Of a stretch of DNA of 64,000 nt, positions 26,662-36,306 are shown piece after piece (the stretch's first letter is position 1; every line of letters begins with the position of its first letter). The notes beneath the pieces were generated by a model. The model saw nothing but the letters and a program-made list of their open reading frames with translations. It did no database searches and was not told the origin of the DNA. This DNA comes from Accumulibacter appositus (GTDB lineage Bacteria; Pseudomonadota; Gammaproteobacteria; Burkholderiales; Rhodocyclaceae): the NCBI RefSeq assembly GCF_035440685.1, contig NZ_DAORMW010000001.1; one strand, written 5' to 3'. Position numbers and translations under genes: made by a program.

Positions 26662-27691
26662 CGCAGGGAAGCCCGCCGCGGTTCACGCGCTGAATTTCTC
26701 GACGTGGAAGAGAGCTGCGGTGCGCCGCTGTTTCCCGGGCACGCGGACAGTCTTCGTCGACAAGGTGGGCCAAGTTCCTCCCGGCGGAGTGCTGGTCGTG
26801 TGGGGCATGGCGCCCCTGCCAGACGACCCGCCGGCCAGGTTAAGCGTCCTGCGTATCGAGGATGGCTTTCTGCGTTCGGTGGGCCTGGGTGCCGATCTAA
26901 TTCGTCCGATGTCGTGGGTGGTCGACAGCCGAGGGATCTACTACGATGCGACGCAAGCTTCGGATCTCGAACACCTGCTCGCTCACGCCAGCTTTGACGC
27001 CGCGCTGCTCGAACGGGCCGCGTTCCTGCGCAAGCGCATCGTTAACGCGCGACTGACCAAATACAACGTCGGCGCCACAGCCTGGCAACGCCCCGCCACC
27101 GCGAAACACGTGATTCTCGTACCTGGTCAGGTTGAGAGCGACGCCTCGTTGGCTTATGGCGCGCCCGGCATCCGAACCAACATCGGGCTGTTGCGGGCCG
27201 TTCGAGCGGCCAATCCGCAGGCGCATGTGCTGTACAAGCCACACCCGGATGTGCTCGCGCGCTTGCGAGCGAAGGGCGCCGGTGAGGACCAGGCGCAATC
27301 GATCTGCGACGAAGTAGTGACCGACGCCGCGATGGGTGACCTCCTGCTGCTGGTCGACGAGGTACACGTGCTCACCTCGTTAGCCGGCTTCGAAGCCTTG
27401 TTGCGGGACAAGCCCGTCACTTGCCACGGCCAGCCCTTCTATGCCGGCTGGGGATTGACGAGAGACCTGGTTCCTGTTGCCCGCCGCCAACGGCGCCTGT
27501 CGCTCGACGAACTGATAGCCGGAGCACTTATCACTTATCCGCTATATTTTAGTCGCCGCGGCGATGGCTTGATTACGCCAGAGCAAGCGTTGGACGAGCT
27601 TGTCGGCTGGCGAGCTAGCGCGGGTCTGGCGGTGCCCTGGTGGCGGAAATGTTGCCGCGTCATCTTGCGCCGTGTCGTCGGAGTGCGATAG
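26645..27691 (+). CDS. KpsC-like capsule protein, single module (probable beta-Kdo transferase)
   Basis: 348 aa. Matches one module of KpsC: RIEDGFLRSVGLGADL, SWVVDSRGIYYDA, ILVPGQVESDASLAYG, VLYKPHPDVLA and GQPFYAGWGLT. E. coli KpsC has two such modules and extends the Kdo linker after KpsS; here only one is present, roughly half the usual length. GTG 26645 overlaps the GT4 gene by 17 bp. Last gene of the plus-strand capsule run, facing the GT2 gene end to end. Confidence 0.87.
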   Translation: MLPQANAGKPAAVHALNFSTWKRAAVRRCFPGTRTVFVDKVGQVPPGGVLVVWGMAPLPDDPPARLSVLRIEDGFLRSVGLGADLIRPMSWVVDSRGIYYDATQASDLEHLLAHASFDAALLERAAFLRKRIVNARLTKYNVGATAWQRPATAKHVILVPGQVESDASLAYGAPGIRTNIGLLRAVRAANPQAHVLYKPHPDVLARLRAKGAGEDQAQSICDEVVTDAAMGDLLLLVDEVHVLTSLAGFEALLRDKPVTCHGQPFYAGWGLTRDLVPVARRQRRLSLDELIAGALITYPLYFSRRGDGLITPEQALDELVGWRASAGLAVPWWRKCCRVILRRVVGVR

Positions 27692-27728
27692 AGCTAGCGC
27701 TGACGCGCCGATATATGGATCTTAGACT

Positions 27729-28640
27729 TTAGATCGGCGACCCATTCAGGCGCGGATCTCCGTCAATTATGCGACGCACGGTCTCCAGTTCGAGGGGTCT
27801 AAGATAATCGGAAACCTCGAGCATAGCCTCCTTCATGTGTGCCCGCAGATCGACAACTCCTCTCTCGTTCGGTGGCAAGCGCAGCAACTCCTCCATGTAG
27901 GTCAGCAACCAGTGGCCCGGCGCCCACCCAAAGTGCCTAGCCAACACTTTCATTCCTTCAACGGCAACCGTACGACGCATGCGCAGTGTAATACAAGCAT
28001 CATGCAAGCGCGAACAAGCCTGCATCTCGCCAACAAGACCAATGCGATTTGGAAAACTTTTGAAAGCACGTACCCAGTAGTCAAAGTCAAACGCAGTTCT
28101 CAGACCCAGATCGAGTCCGCCAAGCATTGTCCACATTGAACGCCGAAAAAAAACCGTAGGCTGACAAATAAAGCATCCAGCGGCGAATTTTTCCAGCGAA
28201 ACGCTTGGTGGCGACGTCGGATAACGACCGAGCACCTGTCCGGCCTCATCCACATGCGACCCCTGCCCATAAACCATGAGCCAATCAGGACTTGAAGCAA
28301 ATGCCTGCACCGAACGCTCAATTGCACCGGGCGTGAAATAGTCATCAGAGTTCAACCAACCAAAAATCGTCCCACGCGCCCGCAAGAAGCCCTTGTTCAA
28401 TGCATCGGCTGGCCCATGATCCTCGGCAGAATACCACCTCAGCCGCGAATCTTGGGCCGCCAGCTCAGCGAGCACCGACAATGTGCAATCGCTTGACCCA
28501 CCATCGACAACGATCAACTCAACCCGCCGAAACCGCTGTCCCAATACACTATCGATCGCCTCGCGAATGAATTCTCCCTGATTCAACGAAGGCATGATAA
28601 CGGACACCAGACTCTGATACCGGAGTCCACTAGAAATCAC
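27729..28640 (-). CDS. Glycosyltransferase family 2
   Basis: 303-aa GT-A glycosyltransferase. VSVIMPSLNQGEFI begins the fold, VVDGGSSDCT binds nucleotide, and WLNSDDYF holds the metal-binding Asp. GTG start at 28640 preceded by a strong GAGGAGGG. Specificity unknown. It is the last gene of the accessory minus-strand run; the 447 bases upstream hold no gene but a dispersed repeat copy. Confidence 0.9.
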   Translation of the reverse strand: MISSGLRYQSLVSVIMPSLNQGEFIREAIDSVLGQRFRRVELIVVDGGSSDCTLSVLAELAAQDSRLRWYSAEDHGPADALNKGFLRARGTIFGWLNSDDYFTPGAIERSVQAFASSPDWLMVYGQGSHVDEAGQVLGRYPTSPPSVSLEKFAAGCFICQPTVFFRRSMWTMLGGLDLGLRTAFDFDYWVRAFKSFPNRIGLVGEMQACSRLHDACITLRMRRTVAVEGMKVLARHFGWAPGHWLLTYMEELLRLPPNERGVVDLRAHMKEAMLEVSDYLRPLELETVRRIIDGDPRLNGSPI

Positions 28641-29087
28641 AAAACCCTCCTCATCAAAGGTGACTTATTGTGATTCACACAACGCCTGGATTGAAGCACA
28701 TTCCACAACCCAAAGACCTCCACCTTCCCCAAGTACCGACACCCCAACTCAACCCAGAGAATGGCGATACGTGCAAGCTCAAGAGAACACCGCCCCGAAG
28801 CGGGTACCGAACTACTATTCGGGCTCGAACGGATCTCGCTTTGACAAAACAAACGGCCAATGTCCCCTCGCCACTCAAGAGCAACGATCTAACGGTGATG
28901 ACAGTCGAGACGCCCAAGATGATGAAAGCCATGACCGACCCGTCTCTTCCCCAACGCCTCTCTCGCGGACAAGAGAAGAAAGTTAGGTGAATCGCGTACG
29001 CGGCTTTCACATTAACTGATTCAAACCAAAACCTTGCCGGTCACCTGGCTGATTTCCTCGCGGACAGCTTTTTAACACTATTTGCAT
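28641..29087. other. Intergenic region with a dispersed repeat copy
   Basis: 447 bases between ugd and GT2 (both minus). No recognisable protein. Positions 28889-29018 carry a copy of the repeat found near lpxD, skp and paaY. Confidence 0.6.
28889..29018 (+). repeat. Dispersed intergenic repeat, copy C (internally shortened)
   Basis: Begins CTAACGGTGATGACA, continues GATGAAAGCCATGACCG and ends GCGGCTTTCACATTAAC. Aligns by eye with the copies at 57411-57613 and 58153-58336, but lacks about 70 central bases. Confidence 0.65.
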
Positions 29088-30254
29088 TCAATCGTGGCCA
29101 AACAAATCGCGTGTATAAACTTTCTCCGTTACGTCGGCCAATTCGTCCGCCAACCGGTTTGCCACGATCACGTCCGCCGTCCGTTTGAACTCATCCAAAT
29201 CGCTGATTACCCGTGAATGAAAAAAGCTGCTCTCCTGCAAGACCGGCTCATACACAACCACCTCCACACCTTTGGCTTTGATCCGCTTCATTATGCCTTG
29301 GATCGAAGAAGTACGGAAGTTGTCCGAACCTGCCTTCATTATCAACCGATAAACCCCAACCACCCCCGGATTCCGCTTCAGAATGGCCTCTGCGATAAAA
29401 TCCTTTCGGGTACGATTAGACTCCACGATCGCACGTACCAAGCTATTTGGTACCGCATCGTAGTTGGCGAGCAACTGCTTAGTGTCTTTCGGTAGACAGT
29501 AGCCACCATAGCCAAACGACGGGTTGTGATAATGATTACCTATACGCGGATCCAATCCCACACCGCCAATAATTTGCCGCGTATCCAGGCCATGAACCTC
29601 AGCGTATGTGTCAAGCTCGTTGAAATACGCAACGCGCATTGCCAAATACGTATTGGCAAAAAGCTTGATCGCCTCCGCCTCGGTCGACCCGGTATACAGC
29701 ACCGGTGCATCCTTCTTTACAGCCCCCTGAAGCAACAGCTCGGCAAAAGTCCTCGCTCGTTCAGAATTCTCCCCGATGATAATGCGAGAAGGGTGCAGGT
29801 TGTCATGCAAGGCGCTGCCTTCGCGAAGAAACTCCGGCGAAAAAATAATACTACTGCTACCGAACTCCCGTCGAATTCGCTCCGTAAATCCCACAGGAAC
29901 CGTAGACTTGATAACCATTACCGCGGTTGAGGACACAGCCAGCACGTCGCGGATAACCGCCTCCACCGAGTTCGTGTTGAAGTAGTTGGTCTCCGGATCA
30001 TAATCGGTAGGTGTAGCAATGACGACGAACCCCGCCCCCGCATACGCATCTGATTTATCCATTGTGGCGCGAAAACTAATCTCGTTGAACTCTAGAAACC
30101 TCTCGATATCGACATCAACGATCGGAGACTTCCTGCGGTTCAACATCGCGACTCTCTCCGCCACAATATCTAGCGCAACCACCTCATTGTGCTGCGCCAA
30201 CAGCATGGCATTGGAGAGTCCAACATATCCGGTTCCAGCAATCGCAATTTTCAC
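29088..30254 (-). CDS. ugd: UDP-glucose 6-dehydrogenase
   Basis: Oxidises UDP-glucose to UDP-glucuronate. 388 aa, as in the short bacterial form. IAGTGYVGLSNA is the NAD motif, STVPVGFT and FSPEFLREG are family blocks, and the catalytic Cys is in GYGGYCLPKDTKQL. It gives the acidic sugar common in capsules; the Sinorhizobium counterpart, rkpK, is also required for K-antigen. Clearly lower GC than the PKS region. Confidence 0.96.
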   Translation of the reverse strand: MKIAIAGTGYVGLSNAMLLAQHNEVVALDIVAERVAMLNRRKSPIVDVDIERFLEFNEISFRATMDKSDAYAGAGFVVIATPTDYDPETNYFNTNSVEAVIRDVLAVSSTAVMVIKSTVPVGFTERIRREFGSSSIIFSPEFLREGSALHDNLHPSRIIIGENSERARTFAELLLQGAVKKDAPVLYTGSTEAEAIKLFANTYLAMRVAYFNELDTYAEVHGLDTRQIIGGVGLDPRIGNHYHNPSFGYGGYCLPKDTKQLLANYDAVPNSLVRAIVESNRTRKDFIAEAILKRNPGVVGVYRLIMKAGSDNFRTSSIQGIMKRIKAKGVEVVVYEPVLQESSFFHSRVISDLDEFKRTADVIVANRLADELADVTEKVYTRDLFGHD

Positions 30255-30844
30255 TCCATGATCCTCGTTGTTTAAATAATCATCTGTGCAATAAGTCCAC
30301 GGCAGCCACGAACACGCTTACTTGCGCTTATAAAAAATCGCCCCTCCAAATTAGTCGTCACAACCCCAAAAAACCTGCCGATTACTTAATCCGATGAAGC
30401 CGTAGAATCGGAAACGTCCATTTCCCGACTATTTCCATTGACATTTCTCGAGAGATGCTCCCTCCGAGCGTCACCGATATACCTAAAAAGCTGCGGCACC
30501 CCACTCCCTCGCTTGTAAACCGATGTCCGCGCAGAACGTGAGAAGGTCCGTCGCGTCGATACGATTCTCCGCTAGGGAAGCAGTGCTTTAATCGGTAATC
30601 GAGCTTGCCGCACTCTTGGAGGGAATGGCTCGCTTGTCGTAGAAAACCGATTAGACCAGCGCTCCCCCAGACATCCCGCCAAAAGTCACCTTGCAACACT
30701 TCCGTGCCCCTGACCAACGCACCAGCTCTGATCGCACGACATCTCCCAAAAGACCTGCCTAGATGATCCAAAAATCTTCGGAAGCGTCCTCTTATACAGT
30801 GTGGCTCCGATTTCAGCACGCTGGCCCGTCAAGCGTTCCCGCAA
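30255..30844. other. Intergenic region, possible decayed gene
   Basis: 590 bases between ugd and the GT10-like gene (both minus). An ATG-started frame of 145 codons (30382-30819, minus) sits 25 bases after the GT10 stop. Its translation is Arg/Gly/Ser-rich and matches no family I know. It may be chance or a degraded gene. Confidence 0.4.
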
Positions 30845-31882
30845 TCACGCCTGACGGCCAGTCCCAGCGCGACCAATGAGTTTGCAGCAAATCTTGGCAA
30901 GCACTTTCCTCCGCTCCTCCCAGAACTCCACCGGGCTCGAAAAAAGGGTACGCAGCCTAACTTGGGCCTCGCGATACGCGTCGACAAACTGTCGATCTGG
31001 CCTAAAATTTCTCACCTTTCTTATTGCCTCATCTGCCGTCAGCCCATACAAATTAATATATGACTCCTCGGGAACTAACCGATGTACAGCGTGCTGTGGG
31101 CTCGCATAGTAAATCGGGACACCCAATACGGCATATGCGTCGAAAATCTTCTCTGTAATGTAATATCTCTGGTGAGTATTCTCAATCCCACAGACAATAT
31201 ATGCTTTCCTATCTAGTGCGGACAGCTTATCCAAATGCCAATCGGGTAACATCTGGCGCCGGACTGTATTACCCCAGCCCTGCCCAACGCGCAGCACGCC
31301 TTCTTCACCAGCCCCCTCGGTAATTACCGATCTGAACCCACACAAACCCACTACGTCCAGCGCAGAATCCAACATGTCATACTTCTCGCCAGCGCGTTTT
31401 TCGGCAAAATACGCCTGTCTGATCGGCGCACCCTTCCAAACTTCCAGAATGTCATCTGCGCCAAAACAAGAGTTTCTATGGAAGAGAGTGGCATACCGCA
31501 CAAAATAGTCATCATTTGTCGTAACAAAGTATGGAAATTTTTCGAAGCGATAAATATCGGTAGTGAAGTGATTCAAAAACTCATACTCGCAGACTGTTCC
31601 ATCAAGTCTACTGAACCCTTTGGGCTGCGAATAGTCGCCACTCCACAACGTATCCCAAAGAGGCTCTTCGGACAGCACCACAACCCTGATCGCCGGGTTT
31701 CTTTTTTTAACATCAAATATCTTCTCATGACAATCTCTTATGTCTTTGACAAAACCGACGAGAACGCAATCCGCGCGTTCAATGTCATCGACAAAATGAA
31801 TTTCAGAAACTGCTAGCTTTCTGTAAGCTGGATACGAAAGAGGAATGCGTTTGGAGTGTGCGCCGAAGAGGAAGACTTTCAT
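30845..31882 (-). CDS. GT10-like alpha-fucosyltransferase
   Basis: 345 aa. The C-terminal half carries the GT10 signature region: CGIENTHQRYYITEKIFDAY, then GVPIYYASPQHAVHRLVPEE and SYINLYGL. This is the GDP-fucose-binding part of alpha-1,3/4-fucosyltransferases. The N-terminal part (VVLSEEPLWDTLW) fits the acceptor half. gmd and fcl in the same region supply the donor. It starts by an ATGA overlap with the GT2-GT47 gene. Low GC. Confidence 0.8.
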   Translation of the reverse strand: MKVFLFGAHSKRIPLSYPAYRKLAVSEIHFVDDIERADCVLVGFVKDIRDCHEKIFDVKKRNPAIRVVVLSEEPLWDTLWSGDYSQPKGFSRLDGTVCEYEFLNHFTTDIYRFEKFPYFVTTNDDYFVRYATLFHRNSCFGADDILEVWKGAPIRQAYFAEKRAGEKYDMLDSALDVVGLCGFRSVITEGAGEEGVLRVGQGWGNTVRRQMLPDWHLDKLSALDRKAYIVCGIENTHQRYYITEKIFDAYAVLGVPIYYASPQHAVHRLVPEESYINLYGLTADEAIRKVRNFRPDRQFVDAYREAQVRLRTLFSSPVEFWEERRKVLAKICCKLIGRAGTGRQA

Positions 31883-34146
31883 ACACCAACCTTTTCACCA
31901 AGCGTGACTTTCTTCAATCGCAGCACATCCGACATCAGTTTCCTATGTTTTTCATCCCCTCGTTCAATCGCCACGGCTAACGCCTTCCGGAACGCCAAAT
32001 TGCTGCTGTAGAGATCCTTGAAGCCACCGGGATCGGTCATGACACGCGTACCACATCCCAAAATAAAGGTTCCAAATTCGTACGGGTAAACCTCAGCGCA
32101 GTCGTTGATACGCTGTGCTTCCTCAACAAGCCGCGCAAAAGAGATCACCGGCGCGGAATTGCGATCCAACGCAGAGTGCTCCGCCAATTCCAAAAAAAGT
32201 TTTTGAATATCGTAAATAAAACAATCGGGGCCATAAAGCAGCCAAAGTTGTTTTAGCGCGCGCTGTTTGCGAGCCAACGCCTCCTTGTCCTCCGCCAGTT
32301 CTTCGAGTTTCTGTGGTAAAGCTTTAATGGCATTTTCGGTTTCCAGGCAAAAAACGGCCGCTTCCTCCCAGAGCGCAGAATCACCTGGAGGAAGATAGGT
32401 ATCCGCAAGGATTACCGGAATGGTGCCGCACCCGATCGACTCCCATAGACGAATCGAGTTCGGACCGGACCCGGAAGGACAAAGAGAAAAGATACTGTCT
32501 CTCAATAACGTCTTGAACTCGTTACTCGCAACACTATCTACGAGCTCGCCTTCGCCCGTAGCCTTCTTGTGGATCTGATGATCATAGACTACTCTATTAT
32601 AATGCCACGTATCACGACCAATCACCAACCCTCGCTTGTCTCCACTCAAAAGGTCCAAGATATAGTTCCGCGATGAAGTAAGATACCACTTATTAGCCTT
32701 TGCGCCAACGAATGAGTACAAAATAGATCGCGTCCGATTAAAATCGACGTCCTCGCCAACGGCTTGAACCGGGTACAGAGGAAAAGGAAATATTCTTATC
32801 TTTGGATACTCTGGAAACACACTCTGATTTTTTACAGCATGAGTCCAGAAAACCTCGTGAATACCGAGCTCCGCAAAGATATTCTGGTAGCGCAGCATAT
32901 GGATATGCTGGCATACTGTCACGACACGCTCCCCGGGTCTCAACAAAACGCCCGCCTCCCTGAGAACGTCCTGCAAGCGCTTCGAATCCTCCTTTTTGCT
33001 ATTCAACAAGTCGATCAGAGTCGCCCATGGAAATGCAAAGTAGACCACTCCGCCAACAGCGGGAAGTAAACGCTTTGCGCTACAAAAAGCGTGTTGCTCG
33101 GTAATGGCTGGAAACTGCCACTCACTATCATAGCTAACAATACTTCTATATCTTGACGGCTTCGGGGCGTCCATACGCGTTTTATCGGTACCTTCCAAAG
33201 GGGGCTTAAGAACGGGCTCGCTTTTAACATTTTGAATTGCAGAATTTTGTTCCGCGCCGACAAGCTGTGAAATCCGTTGAAGCCGGTAAGCCAAATGGCC
33301 CTTGATAGGCTTCTCGGCCAGCGAAAGGACATCGTTTTTGCACTGCAAATAAAAAGCCCTGAGATCCCTACCTTCTAGCTCGCGCAAGCTATTGGGTCGC
33401 CCGGCCTTTGCAGCGACCGAGGACATTTCCTGATCGTAGATGTCTTTTCCAGATTGGCTTAGTTGTCCTGGTCGAGACGAAAACATTCCCGTAGGGTAAT
33501 CGAACTGATAGAGCGAGTAATGCTTAGCGAGTAGGCGCCACAAGTTCCAATCACCCGCAAACCGCATTCTCGCGAACGCATTGCCTTCTCCGACGAGATT
33601 CCATGCCCCTGCTCTGAAGAAAGTGCCTTCTTGCTGGACGTAACTCCAATGCGTTCCGTCTGCCAAACCCTTCGCGACAACTTCAGAACACAGAACGCGG
33701 TCCACGTAGGTATTTTGACAACCGTCTCGACACGTAGCGGCTGCACCCGTTACCCAATGGACTTTTCCTGAAAGTACTGGATCCGCGTCGATCTTGTACA
33801 GCAAAGGAAGCGCGGTGGGTAGCAAGACATCATCTGCATTTATCCAAGTCAGCCAGTCGTCAGCACCACAGCTAAACGCCTTAATAGCTTTAGCAATAGC
33901 GTCATACATTCCCCCGTCCGGGCAGGACTCCCAGGAAAACTCGACCGAATGACAGGACAGCGGAAGCAGACCCTGTTTGATCAGATACGCCCATCGCTTC
34001 AATGTTTCAATCGTACCGTCACTGGAGCCACCATCCTGCACGTGGTATCGAAGCGAGAAATCTCCCGATTGCGATATGACACTATGAATTGTTCGATCGA
34101 TAGTTGAAACCGCGTTAAACGATGGGGTGACAATAAAAACCATCAT
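31879..34146 (-). CDS. Two-domain glycosyltransferase: GT2 plus exostosin-like (GT47)
   Basis: 755 aa. Residues 1 to about 240 are a GT2 domain: FIVTPSFNAVSTIDRTIHSV, VQDGGSSDGT and the metal site WINADDVLLP. After a linker, about 400-640 is exostosin-like: SFVGAKANKWYLTSSRNYIL, SIFSLCPSGSGPNSIRLWE and GTIPVILADTYLPPG. Two catalytic domains in one chain suggest it adds alternating sugars, as some bacterial polymerases do; that is inference. It overlaps the GT10-like gene by four bases. The start ATG 34146 follows AGGTGAT. Low GC. Confidence 0.83.
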   Translation of the reverse strand: MMVFIVTPSFNAVSTIDRTIHSVISQSGDFSLRYHVQDGGSSDGTIETLKRWAYLIKQGLLPLSCHSVEFSWESCPDGGMYDAIAKAIKAFSCGADDWLTWINADDVLLPTALPLLYKIDADPVLSGKVHWVTGAAATCRDGCQNTYVDRVLCSEVVAKGLADGTHWSYVQQEGTFFRAGAWNLVGEGNAFARMRFAGDWNLWRLLAKHYSLYQFDYPTGMFSSRPGQLSQSGKDIYDQEMSSVAAKAGRPNSLRELEGRDLRAFYLQCKNDVLSLAEKPIKGHLAYRLQRISQLVGAEQNSAIQNVKSEPVLKPPLEGTDKTRMDAPKPSRYRSIVSYDSEWQFPAITEQHAFCSAKRLLPAVGGVVYFAFPWATLIDLLNSKKEDSKRLQDVLREAGVLLRPGERVVTVCQHIHMLRYQNIFAELGIHEVFWTHAVKNQSVFPEYPKIRIFPFPLYPVQAVGEDVDFNRTRSILYSFVGAKANKWYLTSSRNYILDLLSGDKRGLVIGRDTWHYNRVVYDHQIHKKATGEGELVDSVASNEFKTLLRDSIFSLCPSGSGPNSIRLWESIGCGTIPVILADTYLPPGDSALWEEAAVFCLETENAIKALPQKLEELAEDKEALARKQRALKQLWLLYGPDCFIYDIQKLFLELAEHSALDRNSAPVISFARLVEEAQRINDCAEVYPYEFGTFILGCGTRVMTDPGGFKDLYSSNLAFRKALAVAIERGDEKHRKLMSDVLRLKKVTLGEKVGV

Positions 34147-34872
34147 TGCTTTATATCACCTAAATAAAAATCTGAAATCCGATTCGGCAAAACGTCTGAC
34201 GCTATGCGATTAGTTCGTGTTGTATTGTGAAAAGGCACACCCACGGAGGCTAATTTCCCTTCGCCGGCCGATTACGTTGCTCGCTACCGAACGCAAACAA
34301 GGTCCGGAGCGACCCCCGAAAAGCAGCAACCGGCCCGAGCTATTGAGCGTACTCGCGTGTCTGACACTGTGATAAGCGTTGCCGGGCCCCGCCCGCTCTC
34401 GACCGCGTGCTGAACTGAGGCACCCCTGCCGGCAAATGCTGGGGATATCGGCCACGATCGTGGCAGGTCTTCGGGTTCATACGGAACGACCTAGAACCTA
34501 CACCTCTATCCAACTCAACGGGCTGGTAGATAGTATTCCTCCTCTCCGAACCAAAGTCCGACCCCGACCAACACACAAGCTGCAGTGACGAGTCCCGTAT
34601 CCCAATTAGCGACCCACCGGAACCACATGCAAATGGCGACTAGGATGATTTTTTCTAACCCCCAATTATGGGCCAAATGTTTTTAGTTGGTCGGCTGATA
34701 GCAGACAGACCACCAATAAAGCTTGCCAAAATCCAAGCTCCCGACACGGTCCAAATCAACTTCATCTAGGCGCGCCTTTGGATCAAACATTTTGGTGTAC
34801 TAAAAAAAGCATTTGCAACTAACCATCGGCCGATTGAAAGATCGGCTATCGTAGAAAACGCTCTTGTCTTCG
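34147..34872. other. Intergenic region within the accessory island
   Basis: 726 bases with no recognisable protein. It separates the FkbM gene from the GT2-GT47 gene on the same strand. A GCCGAT/ATCGGC hairpin (34833-34850) lies 20-40 bases after the FkbM stop, with a T-run some way beyond on the minus strand: a weak terminator candidate. It must also hold the promoter for the GT2-GT47/GT10 pair. Confidence 0.45.
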
Positions 34873-36306
34873 TCAAGCCTGACTAGAAAAAAGATAATCA
34901 TGATTGCTTAGCTTATCCACTCTCGTGTAGCCTACCGTACTCATATATGCCGCAAGACTTTTTTCATCCCGGCATTCGATCAATACATATTTGAATCGGT
35001 AACGCTTGTGGTCTATTCCTTTTAAAACTTCAAGCTCTGCGCCTTCCACATCAAGCGACAGCAGATCAATAACGAGGGGAGCGTTCGCGTCGGAGAGAAG
35101 GGTCGTCAGTGTTTTCGCGGGCGCAATAATCTCTACCGGCAATTCATCTCTCTGAAGATATATTTTACCGGAATACGCGTGTGATCGTGGGTCGGAGATA
35201 TCCGTCTCGACACCCGTTGGGGTGGTCATTAGGTTGGAGTAGATCAGGTTTACGTGGCTCTGATCGTAGGAAAACGATACGCAGGCAACGCAAGCGAATG
35301 CGTTTTCGCGAGACCGGTTGGCTCTACATTTGAGGAAGTTGTGTAGGACGGGTTCGATCAACAACCCTCGCCAGCCGCGCTCTTTTTCGAAGTAGCAGGT
35401 ATTTGACTGACTGACCCCATCGTTGGCGCCTAGCTCGACAAAATAGCCGCCATCATAATCAAGGTAGGCCTCTAGTTTTCTGTCAAGACCGTTTAGACCG
35501 TAGTAGGTCTTAATAGCAGGATCGACGTTCCCAGAACGCATTTTCGGGAGGGGGAGTTGCGATTTCGTGTCGTTGCCAAACACAAGCACTGAATCGATAT
35601 TTTTAGCTTGGTCGAGCTGTTTCTTCAAGGAATAGAGGCGCTCGCGCAGCAGGTCGACTTCCATATCCAGGACCTTGATATGCGCGTCACATTGATTGCG
35701 CGTACTAGTGGCTCCAGTTACTTTCCGGCGAAGCTGGTCGATATTGAGGCCCGCTTGAGGAAGCAGGCCGAGCGCTATCATTTCTTTTACCATGCGGGCA
35801 TGTGCGCTGAGGGCGATATCGGCAGCTGGAGTCACCAGACGAATAGCGCATTCAAAATGGCGTATAGCTTTTCGCTCATCGCTGGCGACTAGCGCTGCTC
35901 GGCCAAGGCTGTTGTGCACCCCGGACGCAAGCACTTGGCTAACGAGTTTTTTTCCGCAACCCGCTACCGGTGCTAGGCTCATGAACTGGAAACGCGTACA
36001 TGCTTTGCTGACCTGAAAATGGGCAGCCGCGACAAGCAGAGCCAGCTTTTCGCGTTCAGGATGCCTCGCCAGTAGGCTCGGGTCAAGCCCTATCAAGCCG
36101 TCCCAGTCACCGAACTGCCATTGAAGTTTCGCTCTTTCGAGAAGGTCATCACCTTGCAGGGCGGCCCAGAAAACACTTTCTTTTTCTTCACCGGCGTTTT
36201 GCACAGCGGAAGTTCCGACTTCCCCCAGTGTTCGCTCCTTCGACACCCGATGTTGCTGTGCCGAGGCACTTGGTTTTCTGCGGCGTGGCGTACTCGACGG
36301 ATTCAT
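34873..36306 (-). CDS. FkbM-family methyltransferase with helical N-terminal domain
   Basis: 477 aa. About residues 50-200 look like a TPR-type helical domain (ARHPEREKLALLVAAAHFQV; RAALVASDERKAIRHFECAI), followed by a short coiled coil at about 210-240. The FkbM domain follows: YFVELGANDGVSQSNT (SAM motif I), WRGLLIEPV and LLSLDVEGAELEVL. FkbM enzymes O-methylate sugars. It starts by an ATGA overlap with the coiled-coil methyltransferase-like gene upstream, so the two are coupled. Confidence 0.87.
   Translation of the reverse strand: MNPSSTPRRRKPSASAQQHRVSKERTLGEVGTSAVQNAGEEKESVFWAALQGDDLLERAKLQWQFGDWDGLIGLDPSLLARHPEREKLALLVAAAHFQVSKACTRFQFMSLAPVAGCGKKLVSQVLASGVHNSLGRAALVASDERKAIRHFECAIRLVTPAADIALSAHARMVKEMIALGLLPQAGLNIDQLRRKVTGATSTRNQCDAHIKVLDMEVDLLRERLYSLKKQLDQAKNIDSVLVFGNDTKSQLPLPKMRSGNVDPAIKTYYGLNGLDRKLEAYLDYDGGYFVELGANDGVSQSNTCYFEKERGWRGLLIEPVLHNFLKCRANRSRENAFACVACVSFSYDQSHVNLIYSNLMTTPTGVETDISDPRSHAYSGKIYLQRDELPVEIIAPAKTLTTLLSDANAPLVIDLLSLDVEGAELEVLKGIDHKRYRFKYVLIECRDEKSLAAYMSTVGYTRVDKLSNHDYLFSSQA

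Noticed and set aside
30382..30819. Minus-strand frame of 145 codons between GT10-like and ugd
   Set aside because: No recognisable motif, and no ribosome-binding site that I could pick out. Kept only as a note in the intergenic entry.
28641..34872. Transposase or insertion-sequence remnants as the cause of the AT-rich island
   Set aside because: No transposase-like protein, terminal inverted repeats or target duplications were found by eye.
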